DNA from: Marinifilaceae bacterium
Lineage (GTDB): Bacteria > Bacteroidota > Bacteroidia > Bacteroidales > Marinifilaceae
NCBI GenBank assembly: GCA_016936255.1
Contig: JAFGYE010000091.1
Coordinates: 1 to 64,000, forward strand
Direction: 5' to 3'
DNA length: 64,000 nucleotides
The stretch's first letter is position 1. Each line of letters begins with the position of its first letter. Below are positions 27,439-36,225 of the stretch, piece by piece. A program made the translations under genes and the position numbers. Below the pieces are notes generated by a model. That model was not told the origin of the DNA and ran no database searches. It saw only the letters and a program-made list of their open reading frames with translations.

Positions 27439-28209
27439 TTAATGATCTCTTGTGAAAATAGGATCATTTTTTTTTGAAAGCATTGGATTGTACATGTATC
27501 CATCCAAATCAAAAGCTTTTAATTCTTCGGGATCGGTAATTTTATTCTGAATAATGAATCGAGTCATTAATCCTCTTGCTTTTTTGGCAAAGAAGCTAAT
27601 CATTTTGTATTCCCCATTTTTTAAGTCTTTAAAAATAGGAGTGATTATTTCGGCTTCAATCTTCTTTTTATTGATGGCTTTAAAGTATTCGTTAGAGGCT
27701 AGATTTATTAAATGATTGTGATTGTTTTCTTTTAAACTTTGATTAATTGATTTGGTGATTGATTCGCCCCAGAATTGATACAAATTATCTCCTCTGCCCG
27801 TTTTTATCTTTTTGCCCATTTCAAGACGATAGGCCTGAATCAAATCCATTGGTTTAAGAACGCCATATAGTCCGGAAAGGATTCTAAGATCGGTTTGGGA
27901 TCTTAGAAAATCTTCCTCAGAGAAAGAGGAGGCATCAATACCCGTATAAACATCGCCTTTAAAGGCCAATAAAGCTTGTTTTGAATTTTCTGCTGTAAAG
28001 GGAGTATTCCACTCGTGGAATCTTTCAAAATTCAGTTGTGCAAGTTTCGGACTGATTCCCATCAGGTCGGCAATGTCATCGACTTTCAGTTTTCGAAGCT
28101 CTTTGATTAAAAGATTGGATTCTTTTAAAAATGAAGCATCAGAATGTATGTTTGAGAGTGCCGGACTTTCAAAATCCAGTGTTTTGGCAGGTGATATTAC
28201 AATTAGCAT
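27439..28209 (-). CDS. yaaA: Peroxide stress protein YaaA (UPF0246)
   Basis: A 256-residue cytoplasmic protein of the YaaA family, which limits free iron and protects DNA during hydrogen peroxide stress in E. coli. I start it at the internal ATG giving MLIVISPAKTLDFESP, the canonical family beginning; the longer frame adds 18 unlikely residues. Further motifs are YTGIDASSFSEEDF, LRILSGLYGVLKPMDLI and the positively charged IISFFAKKARG-like segment (KMISFFAKKARGLMTRFI). It lies between two other minus-strand genes, each separated by a gap. Confidence 0.93.
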   Translation of the reverse strand: MLIVISPAKTLDFESPALSNIHSDASFLKESNLLIKELRKLKVDDIADLMGISPKLAQLNFERFHEWNTPFTAENSKQALLAFKGDVYTGIDASSFSEEDFLRSQTDLRILSGLYGVLKPMDLIQAYRLEMGKKIKTGRGDNLYQFWGESITKSINQSLKENNHNHLINLASNEYFKAINKKKIEAEIITPIFKDLKNGEYKMISFFAKKARGLMTRFIIQNKITDPEELKAFDLDGYMYNPMLSKKNDPIFTRDH

Positions 28210-28314
28210 AGAGTATTTTTTATGATTGAATTTAAAATTACTTATAATTGCCTGAAACATCAATAGTGTTTATCATTATTGATAAAGACTTAGTTTTTGT
28301 CTATGAACCAATCC

Positions 28315-28350
28315 TAAAAAACAAAAGGGTGCTCTGATTAAGAACACCCT
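28315..28350 (-). terminator. Terminator of the S9 peptidase gene
   Basis: On the minus strand: GGGTGTTCT-taatc-AGAGCACCC (9 bp, one G-U pair), then TTTTGTTTTTT. It starts about 22 bp past the stop. Confidence 0.85.
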
Positions 28351-28372
28351 CTGATTTAACCGCCTCAAATTG

Positions 28373-30955
28373 CTATAAATTTTTATCCGGATATAAATCC
28401 TGCCACCATTGTGCTTGTTTTTTTAAGTGTTTTGCGAAATAGGCAAATATGGTGTTGTTCCAAAGTATTCGTTGGGTATAATTCTTAATGTGATGATCTT
28501 GATTCTTTACCTGAACAAAATCGACATCTTTCCACAGTAATTTTAATGCCTGATACATTTGAATGCTTTCACCAAGAGGTACATTCGTGTCAACACTTCC
28601 GTGAATTAGTAACATTGGTGTTACAACTTTATCAGCATTGAATAATGGACTTTGATCGATATATAGATTTCGATTGTTCCAAGGAAATGATTTACCGGAA
28701 GCATTCACACTGTAAGAATATCCCCAATATCCTTCGCCCCAGTAACTGGTAATGTCACTAATTCCGGCGTGTGAAATGGCTGCAGCAAAAATATTGGTTC
28801 TTGTTTGCAGCAACATCGTCATAAATCCACCGTAGGATGCACCAATACAACCTACGTGATCTGCATCAGCAAAAGAATGAGCTTTTAAGAATTTTTTAGT
28901 TCCCTCAATAATTTCATCAGCAGTGGTAATTCCCCAGTTGTTTTGGTGTTCTGCTGAGAATTCCTGCCCAAAACCAACGGCTCCGCTTGGCTGAAGCAGA
29001 TAAACAACATATCCCATTGATGCATAAAGATTCAAAGGATATCGGCCGCCATAGCTTCTTTCAACGGGTGATGTGCCTGCATAATAGTTTACAATTACAG
29101 GATATTTTTTATTGGAGTCGAAATTTGGAGGATAGTAAATTCTTCCAATAATGGTTTTGCCATCTTCTTTGGTGAAATTCCAGTCTTCTGTTTTTCCAAA
29201 TTTCACGTTTTTTAGATTTTGTTTTTGCGGATTAGAGATTAGCTTACTTGTATTCGAAGCCAATTCATAAACAAAAGCTTTGTAAGGTGAAGATATGCTG
29301 CATGCCGTGCAGGCAATGTTTTTTCCGTCGGCCGAAAGGCTAAAGTTGCCAATAACATCTGAATTTATTTGTAAAGCGTTGAATTCCTTATTAGTTGGTT
29401 GGTAACGATACAGTCGGATGTAATCTTTATCATTTGCTTTTAAATAGATATTCTTGTCCCTTTTGTTCCAAACAGCCTGGCTAACTGATGGGTCGAAATC
29501 AATTGTGATTGGTTCGGCTTTTTTGTTTTTCAGATCGAAAATGTACAATTGTCCGTCGTAATTATTGGCCAATGGCTGTTTTCCAATGTTTTCGCCAAGT
29601 TTCCCAAAGCAGGAAGGACCTGCCTGAACCAAAAGCTGAGTGCCGTCAGGAGAGTATTTTGCCGAACCACCAAAAAGTTTGTCTTTCCAGATGGTATCAA
29701 TCTCGAAAGTTTCGAGGTTCATCTGATAAAGATTTTGTTTATCGTAAGGATATTCCTCGTAATCGGGACGTGATTGAGAAAAAAGAATGTATTTGCTGTC
29801 GGGACTGATATCCTGCAAGCCGGTTGTGATCGTTCCATAAGTTAAGCGTTGTTTTACGCCGCTGTCAACATCCAGTTTGTATAAGAAACTTCGGGTTCGA
29901 AACCAAGGCAAACGATCTTCCATTCCTTGAATTTTTCTGATTTTCCAATCTTCCGAATAATCTTTCGTTACTGAGAAAATGATTTGTTTCCCATCGGGAG
30001 TCCAGTTGTAATCCGAAAAATCAGCAATACTATTGGCAATTTCCGTTTCTCTTCCGTTTTCAAAATCAAAAATAAAAAGGCTTGTTTTTTCGTTGTATTC
30101 TTTGGTGTACGAAATACGGTTTCCTGTAGGCAGCCACTGAATATTTGCCAGTTGACTTCCCCGGAAGGAGTATAAGATTTTTCCGCTCTCAATTTCCTGA
30201 ATTTCTTTCCAGTTCTCACTATTGTCCGATGGAGGAAGTGTTCTGCTGTAACTAAGTAAGGCAAATTTACCATCAGAAGATAATTCGATGTTTCGTACAT
30301 TTTCGCCATCCAATATTTTATGAATGGTAACGCTTTGTTGCGGCGATAAGGATAATTTTATATTGTTTTCATCCCAGGGCTTATTTGGAGTAATACCAAG
30401 TTTAAAGTCGTTCTTTTTCCCGCTTACAACTTTTACAAGGATGCAGTGTTTACCGGGTTCAATCTTAAGTTCTTCCGAAAGCTCCTTGGCATCATCAGTT
30501 TCTGCCTTGTAGTGTGAAATCTTTTTTTCTCCATCGATATACACTTCAAGAAGTGGATAGGCTTCTATAATTAATTTTGCTTGCATCCATTCATCCGCAG
30601 AGAAATAAGACGCATAAAACAAAAGACTGTTTTCGGCAGATTTGCTGCCTGTAAAACCTTTTTTATTGGTGGCTGTTTTGCTCCATTGTAAGTTTTCACC
30701 GTTCCACTTTAAATTGTCCTTTTCAGCAGGTTGAAGTTCATCTATTTCAAGCTGATTGTCCTGTAAAAGGTTTTGTAATTCGAAGGTTTTTCCTTCGATG
30801 TTTTTTGTAGAGTGGAAAGCTGGTAGTTGTAAACTTACAGGATCGGTTTGAAGCCAGTTTTCAATTGTAATGCTTTTGCTGTTCTCTTTTTGTGCGAAGC
30901 TGCATGTGGTTGCAGTTAGCAGTACCATCATTGTAGGTACAAAATATCTTTTCAT
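28373..30955 (-). CDS. S9 family serine peptidase (prolyl oligopeptidase/DPP-like), exported
   Basis: An 860-residue exported peptidase cleaving oligopeptides, often after proline. A signal peptide (MKRYFVPTMMVLLTATTCSFAQ-like, cut after about residue 22) precedes a long N-terminal region with a seven-bladed propeller (WLPTGNRISYT, WTPDGKQIIFS, ISPDSKYILFS, YSPDGTQLLVQ). The C-terminal alpha/beta hydrolase has its serine in GASYGG (about residue 706), aspartate in HGSVDTNVPLGES (about 788) and histidine in KNQDHHIKN (about 821). The first 200 residues are extra to simple DPP4-like enzymes. It is monocistronic. Confidence 0.9.
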   Translation of the reverse strand: MKRYFVPTMMVLLTATTCSFAQKENSKSITIENWLQTDPVSLQLPAFHSTKNIEGKTFELQNLLQDNQLEIDELQPAEKDNLKWNGENLQWSKTATNKKGFTGSKSAENSLLFYASYFSADEWMQAKLIIEAYPLLEVYIDGEKKISHYKAETDDAKELSEELKIEPGKHCILVKVVSGKKNDFKLGITPNKPWDENNIKLSLSPQQSVTIHKILDGENVRNIELSSDGKFALLSYSRTLPPSDNSENWKEIQEIESGKILYSFRGSQLANIQWLPTGNRISYTKEYNEKTSLFIFDFENGRETEIANSIADFSDYNWTPDGKQIIFSVTKDYSEDWKIRKIQGMEDRLPWFRTRSFLYKLDVDSGVKQRLTYGTITTGLQDISPDSKYILFSQSRPDYEEYPYDKQNLYQMNLETFEIDTIWKDKLFGGSAKYSPDGTQLLVQAGPSCFGKLGENIGKQPLANNYDGQLYIFDLKNKKAEPITIDFDPSVSQAVWNKRDKNIYLKANDKDYIRLYRYQPTNKEFNALQINSDVIGNFSLSADGKNIACTACSISSPYKAFVYELASNTSKLISNPQKQNLKNVKFGKTEDWNFTKEDGKTIIGRIYYPPNFDSNKKYPVIVNYYAGTSPVERSYGGRYPLNLYASMGYVVYLLQPSGAVGFGQEFSAEHQNNWGITTADEIIEGTKKFLKAHSFADADHVGCIGASYGGFMTMLLQTRTNIFAAAISHAGISDITSYWGEGYWGYSYSVNASGKSFPWNNRNLYIDQSPLFNADKVVTPMLLIHGSVDTNVPLGESIQMYQALKLLWKDVDFVQVKNQDHHIKNYTQRILWNNTIFAYFAKHLKKQAQWWQDLYPDKNL

Positions 30956-31336
30956 GTGTTTATAATTTGATTTTTATTTGTCACATGGAACACCCAAATT
31001 GCAAGCATCTTCCTGTGTGTAAAGCATTTTATATGGGTGTTTCATCTGTTTATAATTTTAAGTTTTTGTCAGATAGCCTGTCCCGAACTTGTTTCGGGAG
31101 AATTTAGCCTGCTTAGATGATCATTTCGCAGTGTGTTAAAACCGTTTTGGCATTTTAAACATCAATACTATGGAATTTTAGTTTGATAAAAAAGGATATT
31201 TGTTGGGAAACCAGTCCTTTTTAGATATCTGTGCCGTTTAACACGATAAGTGCAAATTCATTTGTTTTTTATTCAATATTTTGGGAGTTGAAAAAAAAAA
31301 TAAAGGTCAAGTTATAATGATTTAATGAAAATGACT
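30956..31336. other. Non-coding gap between the S9 and MATE units
   Basis: A 380-bp AT-rich stretch with the divergent start regions of both units. It contains one small inverted repeat (31081-31099) and no plausible frame. Confidence 0.4.
31081..31099. repeat. Small palindromic element TCCCGAAC-ttg-TTTCGGGA
   Basis: A near-perfect inverted repeat, TCCCGAA(a)/TTTCGGGA, preceded by CCTG. Similar CCCGAAACAAG-TTCGGG words occur as dispersed intergenic palindromes in many Bacteroidetes genomes (from memory, not checked). No T run follows, so it is not an obvious terminator. Confidence 0.4.
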
Positions 31337-31344
31337 TATATTTG
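31337..31344 (+). promoter_or_regulatory. -7 element in front of the MATE leader
   Basis: TATATTTG exactly matches TAnnTTTG; the transcript would start near 31351, 20 nt before the leader-peptide ATG. Confidence 0.45.
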
Positions 31345-31362
31345 TTTTACTTAAAAAACGGA

Positions 31363-31460
31363 GGAAAGCTATGAATACAATTGTCACATCATCACCTTGC
31401 ACTTATAAGAGCTAAATCAGCTTAAGCTTTCCGTATTCACATTAATTTTTATTTTTTTAT
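31363..31460 (+). promoter_or_regulatory. Candidate attenuator in the MATE leader
   Basis: The ribosome site and start of the 14-residue leader ORF read GGAAAGCT then ATGAATAC. Downstream, AGCTTTCC then GTATTCAC occur in the same order. Each word is complementary to its partner, but the two pairings cannot nest, so they would compete. A T-rich run (31441-31460) follows. The arrangement resembles ribosome-controlled attenuators of resistance genes; the mechanism is inferred. Confidence 0.4.
31371..31415 (+). CDS. Possible 14-residue leader peptide
   Basis: A short frame encoding MNTIVTSSPCTYKS, with GGAGGAAAGCT directly before the ATG, an unusually strong Shine-Dalgarno sequence for a Bacteroidete. 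It overlaps the left arm of the proposed attenuator hairpin. Such a peptide would act through ribosome position, not as a product. Confidence 0.4.
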   Translation: MNTIVTSSPCTYKS

Positions 31461-31524
31461 TGTAACGGGGGCGAAAGCCACTCGATACGTATATCTACAC
31501 ACCTAAAATTTTGGAGGGTAAATT

Positions 31525-31659
31525 ATGAGCACATCAATGTATTGCTGCGGGCAAGCCACGGTGAAAGATCCGGTTGGCAATAAAACAAATTGTTTTAGAA
31601 TAAGAGAAAGAGTAAACGAGTTTATTGAACATCAAAAACGAAAACAGAATGCACCATAA
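31525..31659 (+). CDS. 44-residue cysteine-containing small protein ahead of the MATE gene
   Basis: A frame opening MSTSMYCCGQATVKDPVGNK and then carrying a third cysteine and a basic, helical tail (RIRERVNEFIEHQKRKQNAP). It has a strong ribosome site (TTGGAGGGTAAATT, then ATG) and its stop codon lies inside the MATE gene start (ATGcaccaTAA, 11-bp overlap), a classic translational-coupling layout. I do not recognise a family. The Cys-Cys plus distant Cys could bind metal or form disulfides. Alternatively it is a regulatory leader ORF whose translation opens the MATE start. Confidence 0.5.
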   Translation: MSTSMYCCGQATVKDPVGNKTNCFRIRERVNEFIEHQKRKQNAP

Positions 31660-33085
31660 TATAAGAGTAAGGGAAGGAATTTTAGATCAATTAAATAAGC
31701 TTGGGAGACTGTGGAACTATTTTCTGGAGGCACTCTCGGGAAGTGAAAAAATATATACCAACGGGAAGATTAGCAAAGCGCTTTTTATGCTTGCGATTCC
31801 TATGGTATTGGAAATGATTTTTGAATCGGTATTTGCTGTGGCCGATATATTTTTCGTTTCCAAATTGGGTGACGACGCTGTGGCTACAGTAGGAATTACC
31901 GAGTCGGTGATCACCATTGTGTATGCAATAGGTTTTGGATTATCGATGGCAACAACCGCTTTGGTTGCCCGGCGCATAGGCGAGAACAAACCAGAAGAAG
32001 CATCAAAGGTTTCATTTCAGGCCATTGTAACAGGTGTGTTTGTATCTGTATTTATTGCGTTTGCCGGGATTTTTTACTCGAAGGATTTATTGGCTTTAAT
32101 GGGAGCTAATTCAACCATTGTGAATGAAATGTCGGGCTATGCGACCATTATTTTGGGAAGTAACGTGATTATCATGCTTCTTTTCATCAATAATGCCATA
32201 TTTCGTTCGGCGGGTGATGCTGCTTTATCGATGAGGGTATTAATTGTTGCGAATTGTTTGAATCTTGTTTTGGATCCATTGTTGATTTTTGGTTGGGGAC
32301 CAATCCCGGCCATGGGAGTAGAAGGAGCCGCTATTGCTACAAGTCTGGGACGAGGCTTGGCGGTAGTTTACCAATTTGTTATGCTTGGCAAGGGAAAAGG
32401 GAAGATTCATTTAAAATGGAAACATATTCAGCTAAAATGGGCGACAATTAAACAATTGGTCAGCTTATCGGTTGGAGGAATAGGGCAAAGCATCATTGCT
32501 ACATCGAGTTGGATTGGTTTGATGAGGATCATGGCAGAATTTGGAAGTGCAGCCATAGCCGGTTACACCATTGCCATTCGGCTGCTGATATTCATCCTCC
32601 TGCCTTCCTGGGGATTGAGCAACGCTGCAGCGACATTGGTTGGTCAGAACTTGGGAGCAAATCAGCCGGAAAGGGCTGAGAAATCGGTTTGGGCTGCAGG
32701 AAAAATTAATGTCGTATTTTTGGGCTTAATGGGAATTGTTTTTTACCTGTTTCCACGTTTTTTTATTGAATTATTTACTCCGGATGAATTCATTGTAAGT
32801 AACGGAATTCAAGCATTGCAAATAATCAGCATGGGTTTTGTTTTTTATGGTTTAGGAATGGTACTGCTGAATGCAATAAACGGAGCCGGAGATACCCGGA
32901 CACCAACCTATTTTAATCTGATTAGTTTCTGGATTATTGAAATTCCACTTGCTTATTTCCTGGCCATTCAATTGGGTTGGGATGAAAAGGGAGTATTTTA
33001 TTCGATAATAATAGCAGAAATGACGCTTACATTAATTGCCCTTTTTTGGTTTAAACAAGGGAAGTGGAAGTTGATGAAAGTATAG
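31649..33085 (+). CDS. MATE family multidrug/sodium antiporter
   Basis: A 478-residue inner-membrane exporter with twelve predicted segments in two repeats. N-lobe signatures include LAIPMVLEMIFESVFAVAD and GFGLSMATTALVARRIGE; the C-lobe has GLSNAAATLVGQNLGA and NAINGAGDTRTPTYFN. It has a longer than usual basic N-terminal tail (about 45 residues) before the first membrane helix. An in-frame TTG at 31625 is an alternative start, but ATG 31649 overlaps the preceding small ORF and suits coupling. The substrate cannot be told from sequence. Confidence 0.9.
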   Translation: MHHNIRVREGILDQLNKLGRLWNYFLEALSGSEKIYTNGKISKALFMLAIPMVLEMIFESVFAVADIFFVSKLGDDAVATVGITESVITIVYAIGFGLSMATTALVARRIGENKPEEASKVSFQAIVTGVFVSVFIAFAGIFYSKDLLALMGANSTIVNEMSGYATIILGSNVIIMLLFINNAIFRSAGDAALSMRVLIVANCLNLVLDPLLIFGWGPIPAMGVEGAAIATSLGRGLAVVYQFVMLGKGKGKIHLKWKHIQLKWATIKQLVSLSVGGIGQSIIATSSWIGLMRIMAEFGSAAIAGYTIAIRLLIFILLPSWGLSNAAATLVGQNLGANQPERAEKSVWAAGKINVVFLGLMGIVFYLFPRFFIELFTPDEFIVSNGIQALQIISMGFVFYGLGMVLLNAINGAGDTRTPTYFNLISFWIIEIPLAYFLAIQLGWDEKGVFYSIIIAEMTLTLIALFWFKQGKWKLMKV

Positions 33086-33091
33086 TGAATA

Positions 33092-33131
33092 AAGCCTGAG
33101 GAACAACGAATGTTTCTTCAGGCTTTTTTTT
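33092..33131 (+). terminator. Terminator of the MATE gene
   Basis: AGCCTGAgGAA/TTTCtTCAGGCT stem with a 9-nt loop followed by a run of T residues. Confidence 0.85.
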
Positions 33132-33230
33132 ACAGTGAAACAGTTAATAGCCGGATTTTGGTTACTAAGCAGAGAAATTTTGTTTTATAATGAAGGAGAG
33201 AATACCGCATAGTGAGGCAGCGTTTGAAGG

Positions 33231-33282
33231 ATGCTTACCGTAAAAAGTTGCGATGCTGTTCGCAAAAAATTGCGGTAAGCAT
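33231..33282. repeat. 52-bp nested inverted repeat
   Basis: Outer arms ATGCTTACCGTAA and TTGCGGTAAGCAT (one mismatch) enclose inner arms TTGCGA and TCGCAA. No T run follows. It looks like a small palindromic repeat or a structured RNA, placed between two convergent terminators. Confidence 0.5.
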
Positions 33283-33380
33283 AAAATGTGAAGGCTATGG
33301 TTTGTGATCGTTTTTTTCAAAATAGCTGTTCAATTAACTGATATTGCATATTCAAATGTTGTGTTGAGAATTAATTCTAA

Positions 33381-33414
33381 ATAAAAATCCCTCTTAAAGC
33401 AATTTAAGAGGGAT
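33381..33414 (-). terminator. Terminator of rlmD
   Basis: Perfect 12-bp stem ATCCCTCTTAAA/TTTAAGAGGGAT with a 4-nt loop; on the minus strand TTTTTATTT follows. It can also work on the plus strand. Confidence 0.85.
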
Positions 33415-33435
33415 TTTCTGTTTGTTTTTGAATGG

Positions 33436-34845
33436 TTACCTTCTCTCCAGCTGCACAATATTCTCCACATGATGTGTGTGCGGGAACATATCAACAGCCT
33501 GTACTTTGGTTACTTTGTAGGCTTCGTCCATCATAGCTAAATCGCGTGCCTGAGTAGCCGAATTACAGCTTACGTAAACAATGCGTTTTGGTGCAGCGTG
33601 CAGAATTGTTTCTACTACATCGGCATGCATTCCTGCCCGTGGCGGATCAACAATAATGGTATCCGGCTGCCCGTGAAGCTCTATGAATTCTTTGGTGAGA
33701 ACATTTTTCATATCCCCGGCGAAAAATTCAGTGTTGCTGATTCCGTTAATTTCAGAATTCACCTTAGCATCGGCAATGGCCTCGGGAACGTATTCAATTC
33801 CGATAACTTTTTTTGCCTGTTTTGCAATAAAATTAGCAATGGTTCCGGTTCCGGTATACAAATCGTAAACTACTTCGTCACCTGTTAATTCGGCAAATTC
33901 TCGTGTTTTGCAATACAAATTGTAGGCTTGCTCCGAATTGGTTTGGTAGAACGATTTTGGACCAATTTTAAAACGCAGATCTTCCATTTGCTCAAAAATA
34001 TGATCTACACCTTTGTACAAGATGGCATCCTGATCGGTAATTGAGTCGTTGGCTTTTTCATTAATGATATACATCAATGAAGAGATTTCCGGGAATTTTT
34101 CTGCCAGATGATTCAATAATCCTTCCCGCTTCTCAACATCTTCATGGTAAAATACCACAATAATCATGTTGTCGCCGGTTGTTGAGGTTCTAATTACCAA
34201 TGTCCGCAGAAATCCTTCCTGATTTCTGATATCGAAAAAGGATAAGTTGTTTGCAAAAGCATATTCTTTAACGGCCAAACGAACAGCATTTGATGGTTCC
34301 GGCTGCAGGTGGCATTTGTTAATATCAACCACCTTGTCGAATAATTTTGGTACGTGAAAACCAAGAGCAGGAGTTCTTTTTATATCATCGCTAAGTGCAA
34401 TTTCCTCATTGGTAAGATAACGCTTGTTCGAAAAAGTAAATTCAAGTTTGTTGCGGTAAAATTCAGTTTTTTCTGATGCCAGAATATCATTTATACCATT
34501 CAGTTCTACTTTGCCAATCCGTTCTAAATTGTCAATAACTTCCTGTTGTTTAAATTTTAGTTGTTCTTCGTAGGGTAGATTTTGCCATTTGCAGCCACCG
34601 CAAACCCCAAAATGCTCACAAAAAGCATCTATCTTCATGGGTGAATGTTTGTGAAAAGCAACAGGATAGCCTTCCATAAAACTTTTACGCTTTTTGTTGA
34701 CTTGCACATCAACAATATCGCCTGGTATTACACCGGTAACAAATACGATTTTTTCATCAACTCTCCCAATCGCCTTGCCTTCGGCGGCTAACTTCTCTAT
34801 TACTACTTTTTCCAGAAGTGGTTTTTGCTTTCTATTTCTTCCCAC
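33436..34845 (-). CDS. rlmD: 23S rRNA (uracil-5-)-methyltransferase RlmD
   Basis: An SAM-dependent m5U methyltransferase of 23S rRNA (U1939 in E. coli). It begins with a TRAM domain (EKLAAEGKAIGRV to VFVTGVIPGDIVDV). Iron-sulfur cysteines are in CEHFGVCGGCKWQ. The catalytic domain has YDLYTGTGTIANFIA, VDPPRAGMHADV and the nucleophile in YVSCNSATQARD. I choose the GTG start (469 residues): it gives the usual MGRNRKQKP opening, and a -7 element lies between it and the upstream ATG, whose 30 extra residues are unlikely to be translated. A true terminator follows. Confidence 0.92.
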   Translation of the reverse strand: MGRNRKQKPLLEKVVIEKLAAEGKAIGRVDEKIVFVTGVIPGDIVDVQVNKKRKSFMEGYPVAFHKHSPMKIDAFCEHFGVCGGCKWQNLPYEEQLKFKQQEVIDNLERIGKVELNGINDILASEKTEFYRNKLEFTFSNKRYLTNEEIALSDDIKRTPALGFHVPKLFDKVVDINKCHLQPEPSNAVRLAVKEYAFANNLSFFDIRNQEGFLRTLVIRTSTTGDNMIIVVFYHEDVEKREGLLNHLAEKFPEISSLMYIINEKANDSITDQDAILYKGVDHIFEQMEDLRFKIGPKSFYQTNSEQAYNLYCKTREFAELTGDEVVYDLYTGTGTIANFIAKQAKKVIGIEYVPEAIADAKVNSEINGISNTEFFAGDMKNVLTKEFIELHGQPDTIIVDPPRAGMHADVVETILHAAPKRIVYVSCNSATQARDLAMMDEAYKVTKVQAVDMFPHTHHVENIVQLERR

Positions 34846-34870
34846 GCTTACAATTGATTTAATACGACGA

Positions 34871-34878
34871 CAAAGATA
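34871..34878 (-). promoter_or_regulatory. -7 element of rlmD
   Basis: Minus-strand TATCTTTG, an exact match to TAnnTTTG. It places the transcript start near 34865, about 20 nt before the GTG start, and decides against the longer frame. Confidence 0.5.
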
Positions 34879-35053
34879 GATAAAAGTAGAAAGGTCGAAA
34901 AGTAGAAAGGTTAAAAAGTGGATTAGCCTTGCCATTATTATTCGAAATCGCCTAAACTAAGGGGTGACAACTAAAATTTAATCGCTTTTGGCACTTAATT
35001 TTATATATTTACGATGTATTCCAAAGCCACATTTCAATTTTTATAAAAGTACT

Positions 35054-36169
35054 ATGAACAAGTTACTTGCTGTTTTTGCAATGTTTGTATTGGTTTCGTG
35101 CGGAACAAAACAAACAACAAAAGTTCCATGTTTTGCATGGATGGGGGGGCCTGGTGAGGCCACAGATATTGAGTTAAAAGCAAATTTTACTGATTTAAAA
35201 GAAAAAGGAATTGATGGTTTGATGTACAACGGAGGTCATGATCCTTTGGTTTATCAGCGGGTAGGTAAAATTGCCAAAGAGGCAGGTCTCGAATTTCATA
35301 CCTGGATACCAACTATGGTACAAGGACGTGATGAAAACATTCCTGCGGAATTGTATGCCGTTAATGGAAATGGGGAATCAGCTTACGAGAAACCTGCTTA
35401 TGTTGATCATTACACATTTTTGTGTCCGAACAGGGAAGAGGTCTATCAATATTTGTCTGGATTATATACTAAAATAGCTGCCTTGCCGGAAGTTGATGGA
35501 ATTCATTTGGACTATATCCGTTTCCCGGATGTAATTTTGGCGAAAGGACTTTGGAAGAAGTACGGTTTGGTAATGGATAAGGAGTATCCGGAGTTTGACT
35601 ATTGTTACTGCGACAAGTGTAAAGCCGATTTCAAAGCTAAAACGGGTATTGAAATTGCCAATCAGACGGAAGCAAGAGATATTCAGGAGTGGAAACAATT
35701 CCGTCAGGATTTGATCACGAGATTAGTAAACCGTTTGGCTGAGGATGTAAATGCGCAAGGAAAAGAAATTACAGCAGCCGTATTTCCGGGTCCGCATTCT
35801 CATGCAGTGAAAATGGTTCGTCAGGAGTGGGATAAATGGAATTTAGATGCTTTTTACCCAATGAATTATAATGATTTTTATCTGGAGGGCACAGAATGGG
35901 TTGGCAAGATGTGTAAGGAATCATCTGAAAGTGTAAAGGGAGAAAAACCTGTTTACAGCGGTTTATTCATTTGTCCAAAGCCTGATTCTAAGTCGAAAGA
36001 AGCAGACCCTGAAAATCACGGTTTATTGCCGGAGGAATTGGGCGAAGCAATACGCGAGTCGATGGTTAACGGAGCAAAAGGAATTTGTTTGTTTACGCCC
36101 GATAGAATGACCGAAGCGCATTGGGTGGAATTTAAAAAAGCGATTTATAAAGATTATTCCAAGAATTAA
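35054..36169 (+). CDS. GHL10-like (DUF187) glycoside-hydrolase-like lipoprotein
   Basis: A 371-residue lipoprotein with a TIM-barrel fold of the glycosyl-hydrolase-like 10 group. The start is the ATG giving MNKLLAVFAMFVLVSCG, where Cys16 is lipidated; the longer frame adds 22 residues in front of it. Barrel motifs: GIDGLMYNG, FHTWIPTMVQG, DGIHLDYIRFPDV, AAVFPGPHSH and LDAFYPMNYNDFY. A four-cysteine pair YCYCDKCK near residue 178 is unusual and might bind metal. The substrate is unknown, and many family members lack shown activity. It is monocistronic with a strong terminator. Confidence 0.78.
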   Translation: MNKLLAVFAMFVLVSCGTKQTTKVPCFAWMGGPGEATDIELKANFTDLKEKGIDGLMYNGGHDPLVYQRVGKIAKEAGLEFHTWIPTMVQGRDENIPAELYAVNGNGESAYEKPAYVDHYTFLCPNREEVYQYLSGLYTKIAALPEVDGIHLDYIRFPDVILAKGLWKKYGLVMDKEYPEFDYCYCDKCKADFKAKTGIEIANQTEARDIQEWKQFRQDLITRLVNRLAEDVNAQGKEITAAVFPGPHSHAVKMVRQEWDKWNLDAFYPMNYNDFYLEGTEWVGKMCKESSESVKGEKPVYSGLFICPKPDSKSKEADPENHGLLPEELGEAIRESMVNGAKGICLFTPDRMTEAHWVEFKKAIYKDYSKN

Positions 36170-36192
36170 GATTGAATAGATAGAAGACAAGG

Positions 36193-36222
36193 AAGGGAAT
36201 TCCATTTGGAATTCCCTTTTTT
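36193..36222. terminator. Terminator between the GHL10-like and STAS-like genes
   Basis: AAGGGAATTCC-attt-GGAATTCCCTT, a perfect 11-bp stem, then TTTTG on the plus strand. It may end both convergent genes. Confidence 0.85.
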
Positions 36223-36225
36223 GTT

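Noticed and set aside
34846-34935. Longer N-terminus of RlmD from the upstream ATG
   Set aside because: A -7 element lies inside it and the 30 extra residues do not resemble the family.
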